NCBI GenBank assembly: GCA_963971225.1 | Contig: OZ020269.1 | Location: 88,940,783-89,004,782, forward strand | Length of the DNA: 64,000 nt | DNA from: Melieria omissa | Lineage: Eukaryota; Arthropoda; Insecta; Diptera; Ulidiidae | Reading direction: 5' to 3' | The notes under the pieces: model-generated | What the model was told of the DNA's origin: nothing | What the model saw: only the letters and a program-made list of their open reading frames with translations | The model's database searches: none | Part shown: positions 12,317 to 22,200 of the stretch, piece by piece | Layout of the letters: every line of letters starts with the position of its first letter | Position numbering within the stretch: the stretch's first letter is position 1 | Program-made: the position numbers and the translations under genes

Positions 12317-13096
12317 GGGCCGTTTTCTCATCTTCCCGTTAACTTTAAAGTTCACTTTAACGGGCCGATAAACGCATTTTCGTTTTCTCATCTGCCCGTT
12401 AAGCTATCCTCCCGATAAAATTTACCGGGAGGATTGAGTGCCTGTTAAACTTTAAAGTGAACTTTAAGTGGAAATGGTGCCAAGTACATGCATATGTTTG
12501 TTTACAAACAAAAAACAGCTGATAATGGAATTACAATTTGAAATGAAATTTGAATTTGAGATCTTTCGGTATGGAAAATAGGCGTGTTTCTTAAATTCAT
12601 GCACTGGAAGACGCTTTTGAAAGTACGGAGTCACAAAATGCGGCAAATATAACATATAACAGCCAATTGGACTATTTCACTGCTTTGCACTGCTGACATG
12701 TCCAATCGCTGCTGGGCCGCCACCTGTGCGATACGTCTCGCTCTTCTGCGCTGCAAGTTCCAGCTTGGACTTACGCTTCAAGCTGTCAAACTTGTCCCTC
12801 AACGATTTCCAACGTCGGGACACGCCCCATTTGGCAGTAAAAGCATCAACAAGATTTTGCCAGGAAAAATTTTTATTTTTTCTTTCAAAAATAATTATAA
12901 TTTTTCACAAACAGCTGATTGCGCCGCCAAGTGCTGCCCAATGCTGACTAGTGATGCCAAAAAATCAGACCTGTTAAATTTATATTTATCAGGAAGATGA
13001 GAAAACGAAAATATTTACCGGTCACTTTAAAGTGACCTTTAGCTAAAGTTCACTTTAGCTACCGGTCGCTTTAACGGGAAGATGAGAAAACGGCCC
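12317..13096. mobile_element. Harbinger-type non-autonomous DNA transposon
   Basis: The element begins GGGCCGTTTTCTCATCTTCC and ends with the exact reverse complement. The inverted repeats match over at least 25 bp. It is flanked by TTA on both sides (12314-12316 and 13097-13099). A 3-bp TTA or TAA duplication with GGG-starting ends is characteristic of the PIF/Harbinger superfamily; the flanks can also be read as a 5-bp CTTAG duplication. Inside each end, a second copy of the CGTTTTCTCATCT motif follows about 60-80 bp inward, so the ends are nested. The interior holds a decayed coding fragment (12677-12862) but no transposase, so mobility would require a transposase supplied from elsewhere. 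Confidence 0.8.
12677..12862 (-). pseudogene. Myb/SANT-like Harbinger accessory protein fragment
   Basis: The minus strand encodes 61 residues without a start codon before a stop. It has the spaced tryptophans and basic residues of a Myb/SANT- or MADF-like DNA-binding domain: a WQNLVDAFTAKWGVS segment, then RRWKSLRDKFDSLKRKSK, then KSETYRTGGGP. The last motif (K-x-E-x-Y-x-T-GGGP) is typical of the second, non-transposase protein of animal Harbinger transposons, which binds the element ends and helps the transposase into the nucleus. Only the middle of that protein remains. The location inside a Harbinger-like inverted-repeat element supports the identification. Confidence 0.65.
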
Positions 13097-13149
13097 TTAG
13101 TCAGGTATGAAACCGAGACTGAGTGAGACCTTTTAAATGAGCTAAGAAA

Positions 13150-14760
13150 ATGTAATTTAACAGAGAAACATGAGATTTATGGTCCCGAATCCAGAACCAC
13201 TTTGAGGACCAATCCAAAGATCATATTGAGGAATGCTTTAGAACTTTTATGAACCGAAATTTAACCGGTTGACGAGCCAACAAGCTTTCAAAATAAAGAC
13301 AGGCCAAGTCTCTACAGACAGAGACTGCATTCTTACGCTAAAACAATCCGCATGATTCTTTCAAGTTTTTCAAATTTCAAACTCTTTTAATTTCGAACCG
13401 AAAATTCTGAAGCTAAACAGACTTATATGCTCTTTGAAATTCAAGCTCTGGATCCTGAACCGTTTTAAGGACCAACCTAAAAATCACCATGAGGAATGGT
13501 TTAGGAGTTTGATAGACCGAAAATTAACCAGTCGATGAGACAACAAGGTTCCAGAAAAAATCCAGATCAAGAAGTTCTTAATCCCAGACGAAAAGAGACG
13601 CAACCACTGAATCCAGAACCACTTTGGGGGCCATTTAAAGATCACCTTGAGGAATGGTTTAGGACTTTGATAGACCAAAACTTAACCGATCGATGAGACA
13701 ACAAGGTTCCAGAAAAAATCCAGATCAAGAAGTTCTTAATCCCAGACGAAAAGAGACGCAATCACTGAATCCAGACCCACTTTGGGGGCCATTTAAAGAT
13801 CACCTTGAGGAATGGTTTAGGACTTTGATAGGCCAAAACTTAACCGATCGATGAGACAACAAAGTTCCAGAATAAATCCAGATCAAGAAGTTCTTAATCC
13901 CAGGCGAAAAAAGACGCAACAACTGGATCCAGAACCACTTTGAGTATCATCTAAAGATCATATTGAGGAATGCTTTAGGACTTTGGTAGATTGAAATTCA
14001 ACCGGTCGACGAGCCAATAAGATTCCAAAATAAAGACAGTCCACAAAATTAGAGACTGCATTCTTATGCTGAAACAATTCGCATATTTTAAGCATGATTC
14101 TTTCAAGTTTTTGAAATTTCAAACTCTTTTAATTTCGAACCGAAAATTCTGAAGCTAAACAGACTTTCAGGCTCTTTGAATATCCAGCTCTGGATCCTAA
14201 ACCGTTTTGAGGACAAATCTAAAGATCACATTGAGGAATAGTTTAGGACTTTGATAGACCGAAGTTTAACTGGTCGATGAGACAACAAGGTTCCAGAATA
14301 AATCCAGATCTAGATATTCTTAATCCCAGACGAAAAGGTACGCAACGACTGGATCCTGAACCATTTTGAGGACCAATCTAAAGATCACATTGACTTTGGG
14401 CTTTGATAGACCGCCAAACCAAGAAGTTCTTAATCGCAGACGAGAAGAGACGCAAAAACTGGATCCAGCACCATTTTGAGGAACAATCTAAAGATCATAT
14501 TAAGGAATGATTTAGGACTTTAATAGACCGAAATTTACCCAGGCAACGATTCAACTAGGTTCCAGAATAAATTCAGACCAAGAAGTTCTTAATTCCAAAC
14601 GGAGACTGCATTCTTAAGCTAAAACAATGCCCATATTTTCCGCATGATTCTTCAAGTTTTCCACATTTCAAACTCTTCTCATTTCGAAACGAAAACTCTG
14701 AAAATTCTGAGACTTTTATGCTCTTCGAATTTCCAGCACTTTGATTCTCGAGCTGTTCAA
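13150..14760. repeat. Tandem array, ~160-bp unit with higher-order structure
   Basis: Imperfect copies of a ~160-bp unit include a GATCAAGAAGTTCTTAATCC block (near 13564, 13724, 13880, 14306 and 14578), an ACCACTTTGAGGACCAATCT block, and a GGAATGGTTTAGGACTTTGA block. A second sequence type, with TTTCAAACTCTTTTAATTTC and CGAAAATTCTGA motifs, interrupts the array near 13330-13440, 14060-14190 and 14610-14720. Units are thus grouped into larger blocks of roughly 550-730 bp. Frames across it, such as the minus-strand frame at 13484-13678, are translated repeat. Confidence 0.85.
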
Positions 14761-16658
14761 GCTTTTGTCTGCCAATTGCAACACAGTTGATTATCTTACA
14801 ACGACCCAATTGTGCACCTCATTCATTTCCAACATTTACTCAAATACTTTAAATTGTTCATACTTGCGGTTTCCCACTTCTAACCGCAATTCTTCGCATC
14901 CATTCATCACCTACCTTAAGCGGCAAAAATCACACAAACAAACAAACATTTCAAGTACAATTTGTTGGTCAGTCGTTGCCGCTAAGCCGCTTAACGCACA
15001 ACGACTTTTGGACTTTGCGAAAATCTTTTCAAACGGTTTTTGCTTCAATTATTTTTTTTTGTAGGGCAAATAAAACCACAAACGCTGCCCTCTTTCACAC
15101 ATAAGCGGTTTTTGTTGTGGCTTTTTCGGCTAATTTTTAATTAAGTTTCACACACACACACGCACACATAAGTTAATCTCACCAAAATCTGGCGCATCCT
15201 TCAAATGGCTGTGGCCAACAATCATAATGCAAATACACAAATCTTTGTGGCCATTTGCACAAAAATTAAATTATCTGCATCCTCTACGCAACTTTTGTTA
15301 AAACGACGCACACTTTCTCTTTAAATTAGATATGCAAAAAAATTATTGCATTTCTCTACTGTTTAGTTGGAACACCAACAAAATTTATGCCACAGTCATT
15401 GTTAGCATTTTCATTTGTCTTATGACAGTTACGAACCGTTAGAATTTCCAAATTTTAAACACATTTACATGCACATACACACACACACATAAATTACTAC
15501 TTCCCCTGCGCTTTGAACTCAAAAGTTTTAATTTTTTTTTATTATTATGCACAACTCTTACTTAAAACTTTTCTAATTGTTGTTGTTGTTGTTGCTGCCG
15601 TTGTTATGGTTGTTAGCATTACTATTAATAAAGTGCAAAATCACTCGCTGTGTCAGAGCGTCAGTTGGTTAATTTTCAGCGCAGTTCAACGCCACCGCTT
15701 CTCGCTGCTGACGTACGGACTGCCGAACCGCAACGAAGCGGAACGCCTCATTATTCCGTCGGTGGGGTGGCACCTGGTTTCAAATGTAAATATATGCAAA
15801 TTTCTCTAACACAATTGTCAGGCAACAGGTAGCTGCGTCTTTATGTCTTTCCAAGTGTTTGTGTGTGAGTGCGGTTGCTTTCCTTTGGAAAATTTTCCGA
15901 AAAACACAAAAACAACCAACAAAAGGGCGGACTGTAGTAAAATTAAATTCAGTGTGGCAAAGGGAAATTAATGAGATTTTAATTGAATTTTAATGCAGTG
16001 GACACGCAGCCAGCACCACTGGGGAGTCCGAAAAGGGCGTTAGGAAAAATATATAAAAAAAGTCAAACTGAAGTGTCAAGCCAATTTTCGTAATAACCAT
16101 TATATGAAATATTATTGCGGCAGTTATGAATGATTATTTAGAAATTTTTGAATCATTATTTAACAACATGACAGCGTCATAAGAGACCAAGACTGAATGC
16201 ATCTTTAAAAATTCAGACACATTGTTGGTCTAATGGTGAGCAATAATCCATCATTGGGTTGTTGTATGAGTTAAATTGGGTTGTTGTGTTAGATAAAGCA
16301 GAATGATTTATTGAACGTGCTAACTAAAAACATGTCTGACCATGACTTCTGCGGTTTGGAACCTGGTGTTCAGTTACACTATGGAAAGCGTGGTCAATGG
16401 AAAGCAACTAATTGAAGACCAGATAGCAGTGATAGATTGTCTAAGAGGAATGTCTCACCAACTGTCAAAGATATCAATGACATTTGAATATCAAAATATT
16501 GAGTGCAGTTTGCCATTTCAATATGCATCATTTTACGCACGTTGGAAGTAAAGAAAATAATACAGAATTTAATTGAAATTGAAAGGAAATTATTACAAAA
16601 TTTAATCGAAATTCAAAAGAAAATATTACAAAATTTAATCGAAATTCACTGATTCGAT
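14761..16658. other. Non-coding DNA
   Basis: No supported gene. The stretch holds CA microsatellites (near 15149-15170 and 15474-15492), a TTG trinucleotide run (15576-15596), and short AT-rich duplications near 16560-16650 with two copies of an AAATTTAATCGAAATTCA-like motif. Open frames of up to 107 codons show no domain. Confidence 0.5.
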
Positions 16659-16990
16659 TCAGCAGTTCGTCGCACCGTTGAAAGATTTAAGCGTGAGTAC
16701 ATTCTTTTGGACCTTAAGTCACCAACCAGACAGAGATTGGTGCAAAGTGAAGCAAACATAGTCGCCTTAGTGCACTGTGTCGAACAAGACTCCTTTCTCC
16801 CAACATATGCGCAATGCCTCGCATTTATAGGAGTATCCCCTGCGCGTTGGCTCGTATTAAAAAAAAAGGCTCAGAAATTTCACTGAATAGCTCCGCACAT
16901 ATTGGACCGAATCTTCATAAATTGATTCGACCGCTTGAACCGCTCTCAGTAAAGCCGAAACGGCCATTTGAGTGATGTGCTCTGCCATAA
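16659..16990 (+). pseudogene. Mariner-type transposase N-terminal relic
   Basis: From 16659 the plus strand reads 75 residues before a stop at 16884. The segment has the helix-turn-helix pattern of insect mariner/Tc1-related transposases: a VERFKREYILLDLKSPTRQR stretch, SEANIVALVHCVEQD, and a second helix region ending SPARWLVLKKK. After the stop and a probable frame disruption, similarity seems to resume around 16930-16975 with HKLIRPLEPLSVKPKRPFE, matching the region before the first catalytic aspartate in this family. No DDE or DDD catalytic core was identified downstream and no inverted repeats are visible. This is an inactive remnant; the exact subfamily is uncertain. Confidence 0.55.
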
Positions 16991-17466
16991 AAAATAGCAT
17001 AAAAGTAGCTTTAAAATAAACCAGAATCGACTTGATATCTCAAATATTGTTACGAAAATCCAAGTTCGTTTGGATTGTGCTTGAAAATAAAACCATGCAT
17101 GGAAAAGCATTCATACACAGCACAGAGTGCCTCATCGTTTCAATATATTTTCTTACCGTTTATATCTGGTCGCCCTTTAGATAGACTTGCTTCATCTCAA
17201 AAGATGAAAGGAGTCAACAAAATGCAGATTTTTTATAAATAATCTTAAAAAGTCATTGAGCAGGGAAGCTACAAACGTTCTTAACATAAACCGAAGAAAT
17301 TTAAAATTTCTGACTACAATTATGAGGCAACATGGGACCTCGCGACCTCGCAGGACTAAATCTTGTTGATGATAAAACTTGTATGGATATGTTTCGAAAA
17401 TGCTACGAGAGTGGATCCAGTAGTTGTTCAGACTTGGCGACTTGAAAGAATAAACATTCATGAACC
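16991..17466. other. Non-coding DNA, possibly transposon-derived
   Basis: No gene is supported. The stretch lies between the transposase relic and a short inverted-repeat element, and may contain more of the decayed mariner copy, but I cannot align it to catalytic motifs. The 89-codon minus-strand frame at 17192-17461 has no recognisable domain. Confidence 0.4.
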
Positions 17467-17592
17467 CTGTGGCGCATACAGGGGGAGGTTTGGGTGTTCA
17501 AACCCCCCAAATACAAAAATTGCTGGTACAAAATATGGTTTCGAATGGTATTCGGCTCAAAAGTTGTACAAAAAATCCTGTATGCGCCACTG
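17467..17592. mobile_element. hAT-like short inverted-repeat element, copy 1
   Basis: This 126-bp element begins CTGTGGCGCATACAGG and ends with the reverse complement of CAGTGGCGCATACAGG, matching at 15 of 16 positions. The flanking 8-mers CATGAACC and CATTCAGC agree at five positions, which fits a decayed 8-bp hAT target duplication. The interior has a G-run, then GGTTTGGGTGTTCAAA and CCCCCCAAATACAAAAAT. Related copies lie at 28239-28379 and 34531-34675. No coding capacity. Confidence 0.65.
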
Positions 17593-18383
17593 CATTCAGC
17601 ATTATGTACAAGGACCTATTCGAATTATCAAAGGATATAATCATTAATAGGGAAATCGATGGCAACGGCAGATTAGTCCCATAGGAAATGAAAACAGAAC
17701 CGAGTAAGTGAGCTGTCTCAGCTATTTCCCAACCGGAAAAGTTTCTAGGGGTCAAAAGTTCGGCATATTTATCGAATCGGTTTTTTAATGCCAAACTCTC
17801 CGTTAAAAAAAGCACTTCATATTACAGAGAGAAAAAATAGTGTTGTTGGCCACAGTTCTCTGATTTATGATTCAACGCACTATTCAACCTCAGTAATCGG
17901 TGACATTTTATGTATAAACCAAACTATTATAGTTTCAATTTTACACAGCATTTCATGAGCACCCAGGGGTCTTACAATCTATCCAAGTAAATCTTTTGCC
18001 AAATTTAATCATATTTGAAATTCACTTAAAAAAAAACGTTGAAGTTCCATAATGTTTTTTTGTATTTTATAGATAATGTTCCAAAAATATAATGCTACAT
18101 AATCTGTTGGAAATTTATTTCGGACCTATTTACATATAACTCACTGCGTCTTTAGTCGAACACCCAATGCATTCTAATGATTCTTCATACAATTTTGATA
18201 ACATTTACTTGCATGAAACGCATTAAGTTGCAGCAAATCTTGCAAAAACAACTAAATCTTTGCCTAAGCTAGATGCAACTCAAAAATATGTTCCTGGGAA
18301 CTTGAGGATAGATGATCTAACTCGATTGAATACAACCGAGAAGACAAAACAAGCACTCTTCTTCTTCTGAATAGCTAATATTA
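17593..18383. other. AT-rich non-coding DNA
   Basis: I see no gene or complete element here. The 105-codon minus-strand frame at 17498-17815 overlaps the inverted-repeat element and has no recognised domain. Confidence 0.5.
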
Positions 18384-18714
18384 TGGCCCGAACACCTTCA
18401 AGACGGCAACGACACAGCCACAAGACTTCAAGATGGTGCCGGCTTCGACCGTCGCCGAATAGTCAACTACGATTACAATAAAAACGGCAGCAACGTTATC
18501 ACAATCATAGTTTTAAGCTCAAAAAAATTTTAAAGTTAAACCAATTGTTTGGTTTTGTCGCCTGCGAATAGTTCTATGTGACAGCAATAACTGTGTTCGA
18601 TGTTTGTTTAGTCGTGCTGTCGTCAAAATAATGGTTTCCATACGAAGGTTCTGATTCTCTATTTTGGCAGATGCAGTCGTGTCGCTGCCGTCGTCTAGGT
18701 ATTTGTTCGGGGCA
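18384..18714. mobile_element. Non-autonomous DNA element with TA target duplication
   Basis: The left end reads TGGCCCGAACACCTTCAAGA. The right end, reverse-complemented, reads TGCCCCGAACAAATACCTAG. Both continue, after small length differences, into GACGGCAACGACAC and GACGGCAGCGACAC. The outer positions are flanked by TA on each side (18382-18383 and 18715-18716). About 330 bp with terminal inverted repeats, a TA duplication and no coding frame suggests a miniature element mobilised by a Tc1/mariner-like transposase, though other TA-targeting families are possible. Confidence 0.6.
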
Positions 18715-19006
18715 TAACTTTAAAGCAAATCAAACTATCATCACAATAACTTAAAAAATACGTTCCACATACAATCCACCTCATACTTCATTACGTCAAA
18801 TATTAGAAATGTACATATTTGACATATTAATCAATACTAACAGACAATGCAAACCGGCACCTGTCAAATTATTTCCGCGTATACCCAAACAACCTCATAA
18901 ATCTGCAACTGCACATTCACTTCACCGCCTGATTCGCATAAAGTTCGTGCCGTGCGTGTCAACAGTCTCAAATATAACAAAAAAAAACCAGACACAAAAT
19001 TATATG
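18715..19006. other. Non-coding flank of the copia-type insertion
   Basis: The sequence has no gene that I recognise. Its last five bases, ATATG (19002-19006), are the left copy of the target-site duplication made by the retrotransposon. Confidence 0.6.
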
Positions 19007-19204
19007 TTTTAAGCGCAGAGTTACGTCAGAACTAAATTCCTTTATTCAATTCAATTTTATTATTACAGAGTGAGAAAACAAGAATGTGAGCACACCAATC
19101 ATGGAATGAGCAAGTAAAAGAACAATAGGAAAAACAACAATGTTAAAGATGATCAATGTGTTAGACATCGATAGAAGTGTGTAAAGATATCGATAATTTT
19201 AACA
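19007..19204 (-). repeat. 3' LTR of the copia-type element
   Basis: In element orientation the LTR starts TGTTAAAATTATCG at 19204 and ends GCGCTTAAAA at 19007. The start has the usual TG, but the end lacks the canonical CA. Two AATAAA signals on the minus strand (plus-strand TTTATT at 19041-19046 and 19056-19061) are probable polyadenylation signals in the R/U5 part. A TATCGATA octamer lies at 19188-19195 near the U3 start. The sequence matches the LTR at 23411-23608. Confidence 0.95.
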
Positions 19205-19213
19205 CTCCCTCTC
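19205..19213 (-). other. Polypurine tract
   Basis: On the minus strand GAGAGGGAG directly abuts the start of the 3' LTR. Position and composition are those of the polypurine tract that primes plus-strand DNA synthesis in LTR retrotransposons. Confidence 0.8.
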
Positions 19214-19243
19214 GATATCTTCTAATCAAAAAAATATTCAAGA

Positions 19244-22200
19244 TTAATTTTCATACATTCCAAAATTTAAAATTAAATTTCTATGCTTTTCTACTGACAA
19301 TGACTTGGTTAATTGATCTGCAAGCTGCTCATCGGTAGGTATGTACTGAACATCAATTTCATTTTGAGACTGCATATCACATGTGTAAAAGTACTGTGTA
19401 TCTATATGCCGAGTACGCTTCGATGACTGTGGACTCAAAACTAAAGTGATTGCTTGTTGGTTATCGCAAAAAATCGTTGTTGGTTGACGCTGTACGACAC
19501 CCAAATCAGACATGAGTTTCCTCAAACTTATTGTCGTTTTAGTTGCCGAGCATAAGGCCACAAACTCAGCTTCAGTGGTTGATGTCGCTGTCACCGTCTG
19601 CTTTCTTGAGCTCCATGCAACAGCTCCATTGTTCAGCAAAATAATCCAGCCAGTCGTGCTTTTTCTGGTTTCAAGGTCTCCAGCCCAGTCAGAATCGCAA
19701 AAACTGATTAGCTTATTTTGATTGCCATGCGTTGGCGAAAATGTTATGCCCATATCGGTGGTACCCTTCAAATATCTGAATAAACGTTTGACGCCTTTCC
19801 AATGAGTTGTGCTTGGTTTTTCCATGTATCGACTGAGAACTCCAACTCCATAAGCAATATCTGGGCGTGAGCAAACCATAAGATACATGAGTGAACCAAT
19901 AGCTTCTCTGTAAGGAAAATTGTCATCATCAGAAACACCTTCATGTTTTGTGTAAATCATTCCAGGCACTGTTGGGGCAAAGACAGAAGAACAATTAGTG
20001 TGATTAAAACGATTAAGTATTCGATTTATATATGCCGACTGATAAATCTTTAATTTTCTCTTCTCTCGCTCCCTCTTAATCTGCATACCGACGAAAAATT
20101 CTGCTTCTTTATACGTTATACAAAATTCTTTATGTAGTTTATTTAGCATATTCATAATTAAATTCGTATCATTGCCGCAAAGTAAACCATCATCAACGTA
20201 GAGTGCCAAATATAAAATAAAACGCTGAGATGTGTATGTGAACACACACTGGTCAGCTGATGACTGCTTAAATCCGCTACGCAATAGAAAATCGACTATC
20301 TTTTTGTTCCATTGTCTGGAAGCCTGTTTAAGGCCGTATATTCCCTTTTTCAACATACAAATTCGATCATCTACAGCAAATCCATATGGCTGCTCCATAT
20401 AAATGACGTCATCTAAGTCTCCATGCAAAAACGCCGTTTTGACATCGAATTGGTATATTTCAAAATTTTCTGCTGCAGCGATCGACAGTAAAATTCGAAC
20501 TGATTCATACCGCACTACAGGCGCGTATATTTCATCGTAGTCTATCTTAAATTTTTGTAAACATCCCCGTGCTACAAGTCTAGCTTTGAACTTTTCGATT
20601 TCTCCTTTTGCGTTTAATTTCTTCTTAAACACCCAACGATTCGTAATTACGTGCTTGTCAGGAGTGCGGGAAACTAACACCCAAGTTTTGTTTTCTTGTA
20701 GAGATTGTAACTCCTCATCAATAGCCTTTTGCCATTTTCTGGCATCTGCGCTATTCATTGCCTCCTCGAGACTATTTGGCTCAAGCTCTGCCATAAAAAC
20801 TTCGGCAATATTAAGATTTTCATCTTCTCTGTTTGATTTCTTCCTCAAACGCGTGTTATAAGGGCTTCTTGGTAATGCCAATCTGGGATCTAAGACCACG
20901 GCCGCGCTGTCATTGTCGTTTACTTTGTCTGACTCTTTCGATTCATTAGCTTGATGCTCCGGTGAGTAACTTTGCGTGTGCGTTTCTATGATTTCATGTG
21001 GCTCCCTTTGTTTTTCATTAAAAATTACATCACGTCGTATATAAATTTTCTTCGAACTAACCTCATAGACTCTGTAAGCTTTACTTTCATCATTGTAACC
21101 AATCATGATACATTTCATTGAATTTTTCTCCCATTTAGTTCGTTGTTCTTTTGGTATGTGCACAAAAACTTCACTGCCAAAAACCTTCAAGTGCTTAACA
21201 CATGGTTTGCGTCCGAACCACAGCTCATAAGGGGTGGCTCCACCAATTACTTCTGACGATATTCGGTTTCTGAGGTACACAGCCGTGCCTGTAGCTTCAC
21301 CCCATAAGTACAATGGTAAATCTTTAGAATGTAGCATGGATTTTGCGGTTTCAACTATAGTTCTGTTCTGCCGTTCAATAAAACCATTTTGCTCTGGCGC
21401 TCTAGGAGTAGAAAATTGTTGTTTGATACCTTTTGATAATAGAAACTCCTTCACGGCATTGTTACGAAATTCTAAACCACCATCAGATCTCAGCATCTTA
21501 ATGCTGTGGCCATCTGCTCGCACGTCAGCATAAAATTGCTTTAATTTATCCAAAACATCGCTCTTCTCCTTCAGAAAGTACACGAAACAATATCTAGAAA
21601 AATCATCTTTTAATAACATAAAATAATTAGCACCGCCAATCGATGGCGAGCTCATTTTTCCACATAAATCAACATGAAACGTCTCACCAGGAATTTTCGA
21701 TCGATGTGCACCAGATTTGTCGAACCTCAAACGATGTTGCTTACCAAGAGCACAGCCTTCACAAAACGGATTTGCTGCGTCGATAGTATCAAAAACCAGC
21801 CCTTTAACGATTTTGTTGTTGTTCATTTTCCGTAAAGTTTCAAAATTAACGTGACCTAGACGTTCATGCCAAACTTTTATTGAAGCCGCGTTGTTCAAAT
21901 CAGCAATATTCACAGGTTTTAAATTCATTCTATACAGCTTACTTTCACGATACCCATCAGCCAAAATACGATCACCTTTCTTGAATATAACGCGTTGACC
22001 GCCTTTAAGAAATATTACATCCATACCTTTTCCTGTTGCTTGCGAAATTGACACAAAATTTCTGTCCAGATCGGGAACGAAGAGTACATCTTTAAGTGTG
22101 TAAATAGCGTCGGTCTTATCCGAATTTATCACGCGCACATCGATGTCACCTTGGCCAACAGCACACAATTTTCTGCCATCACCAACACGAACTTTACAAA

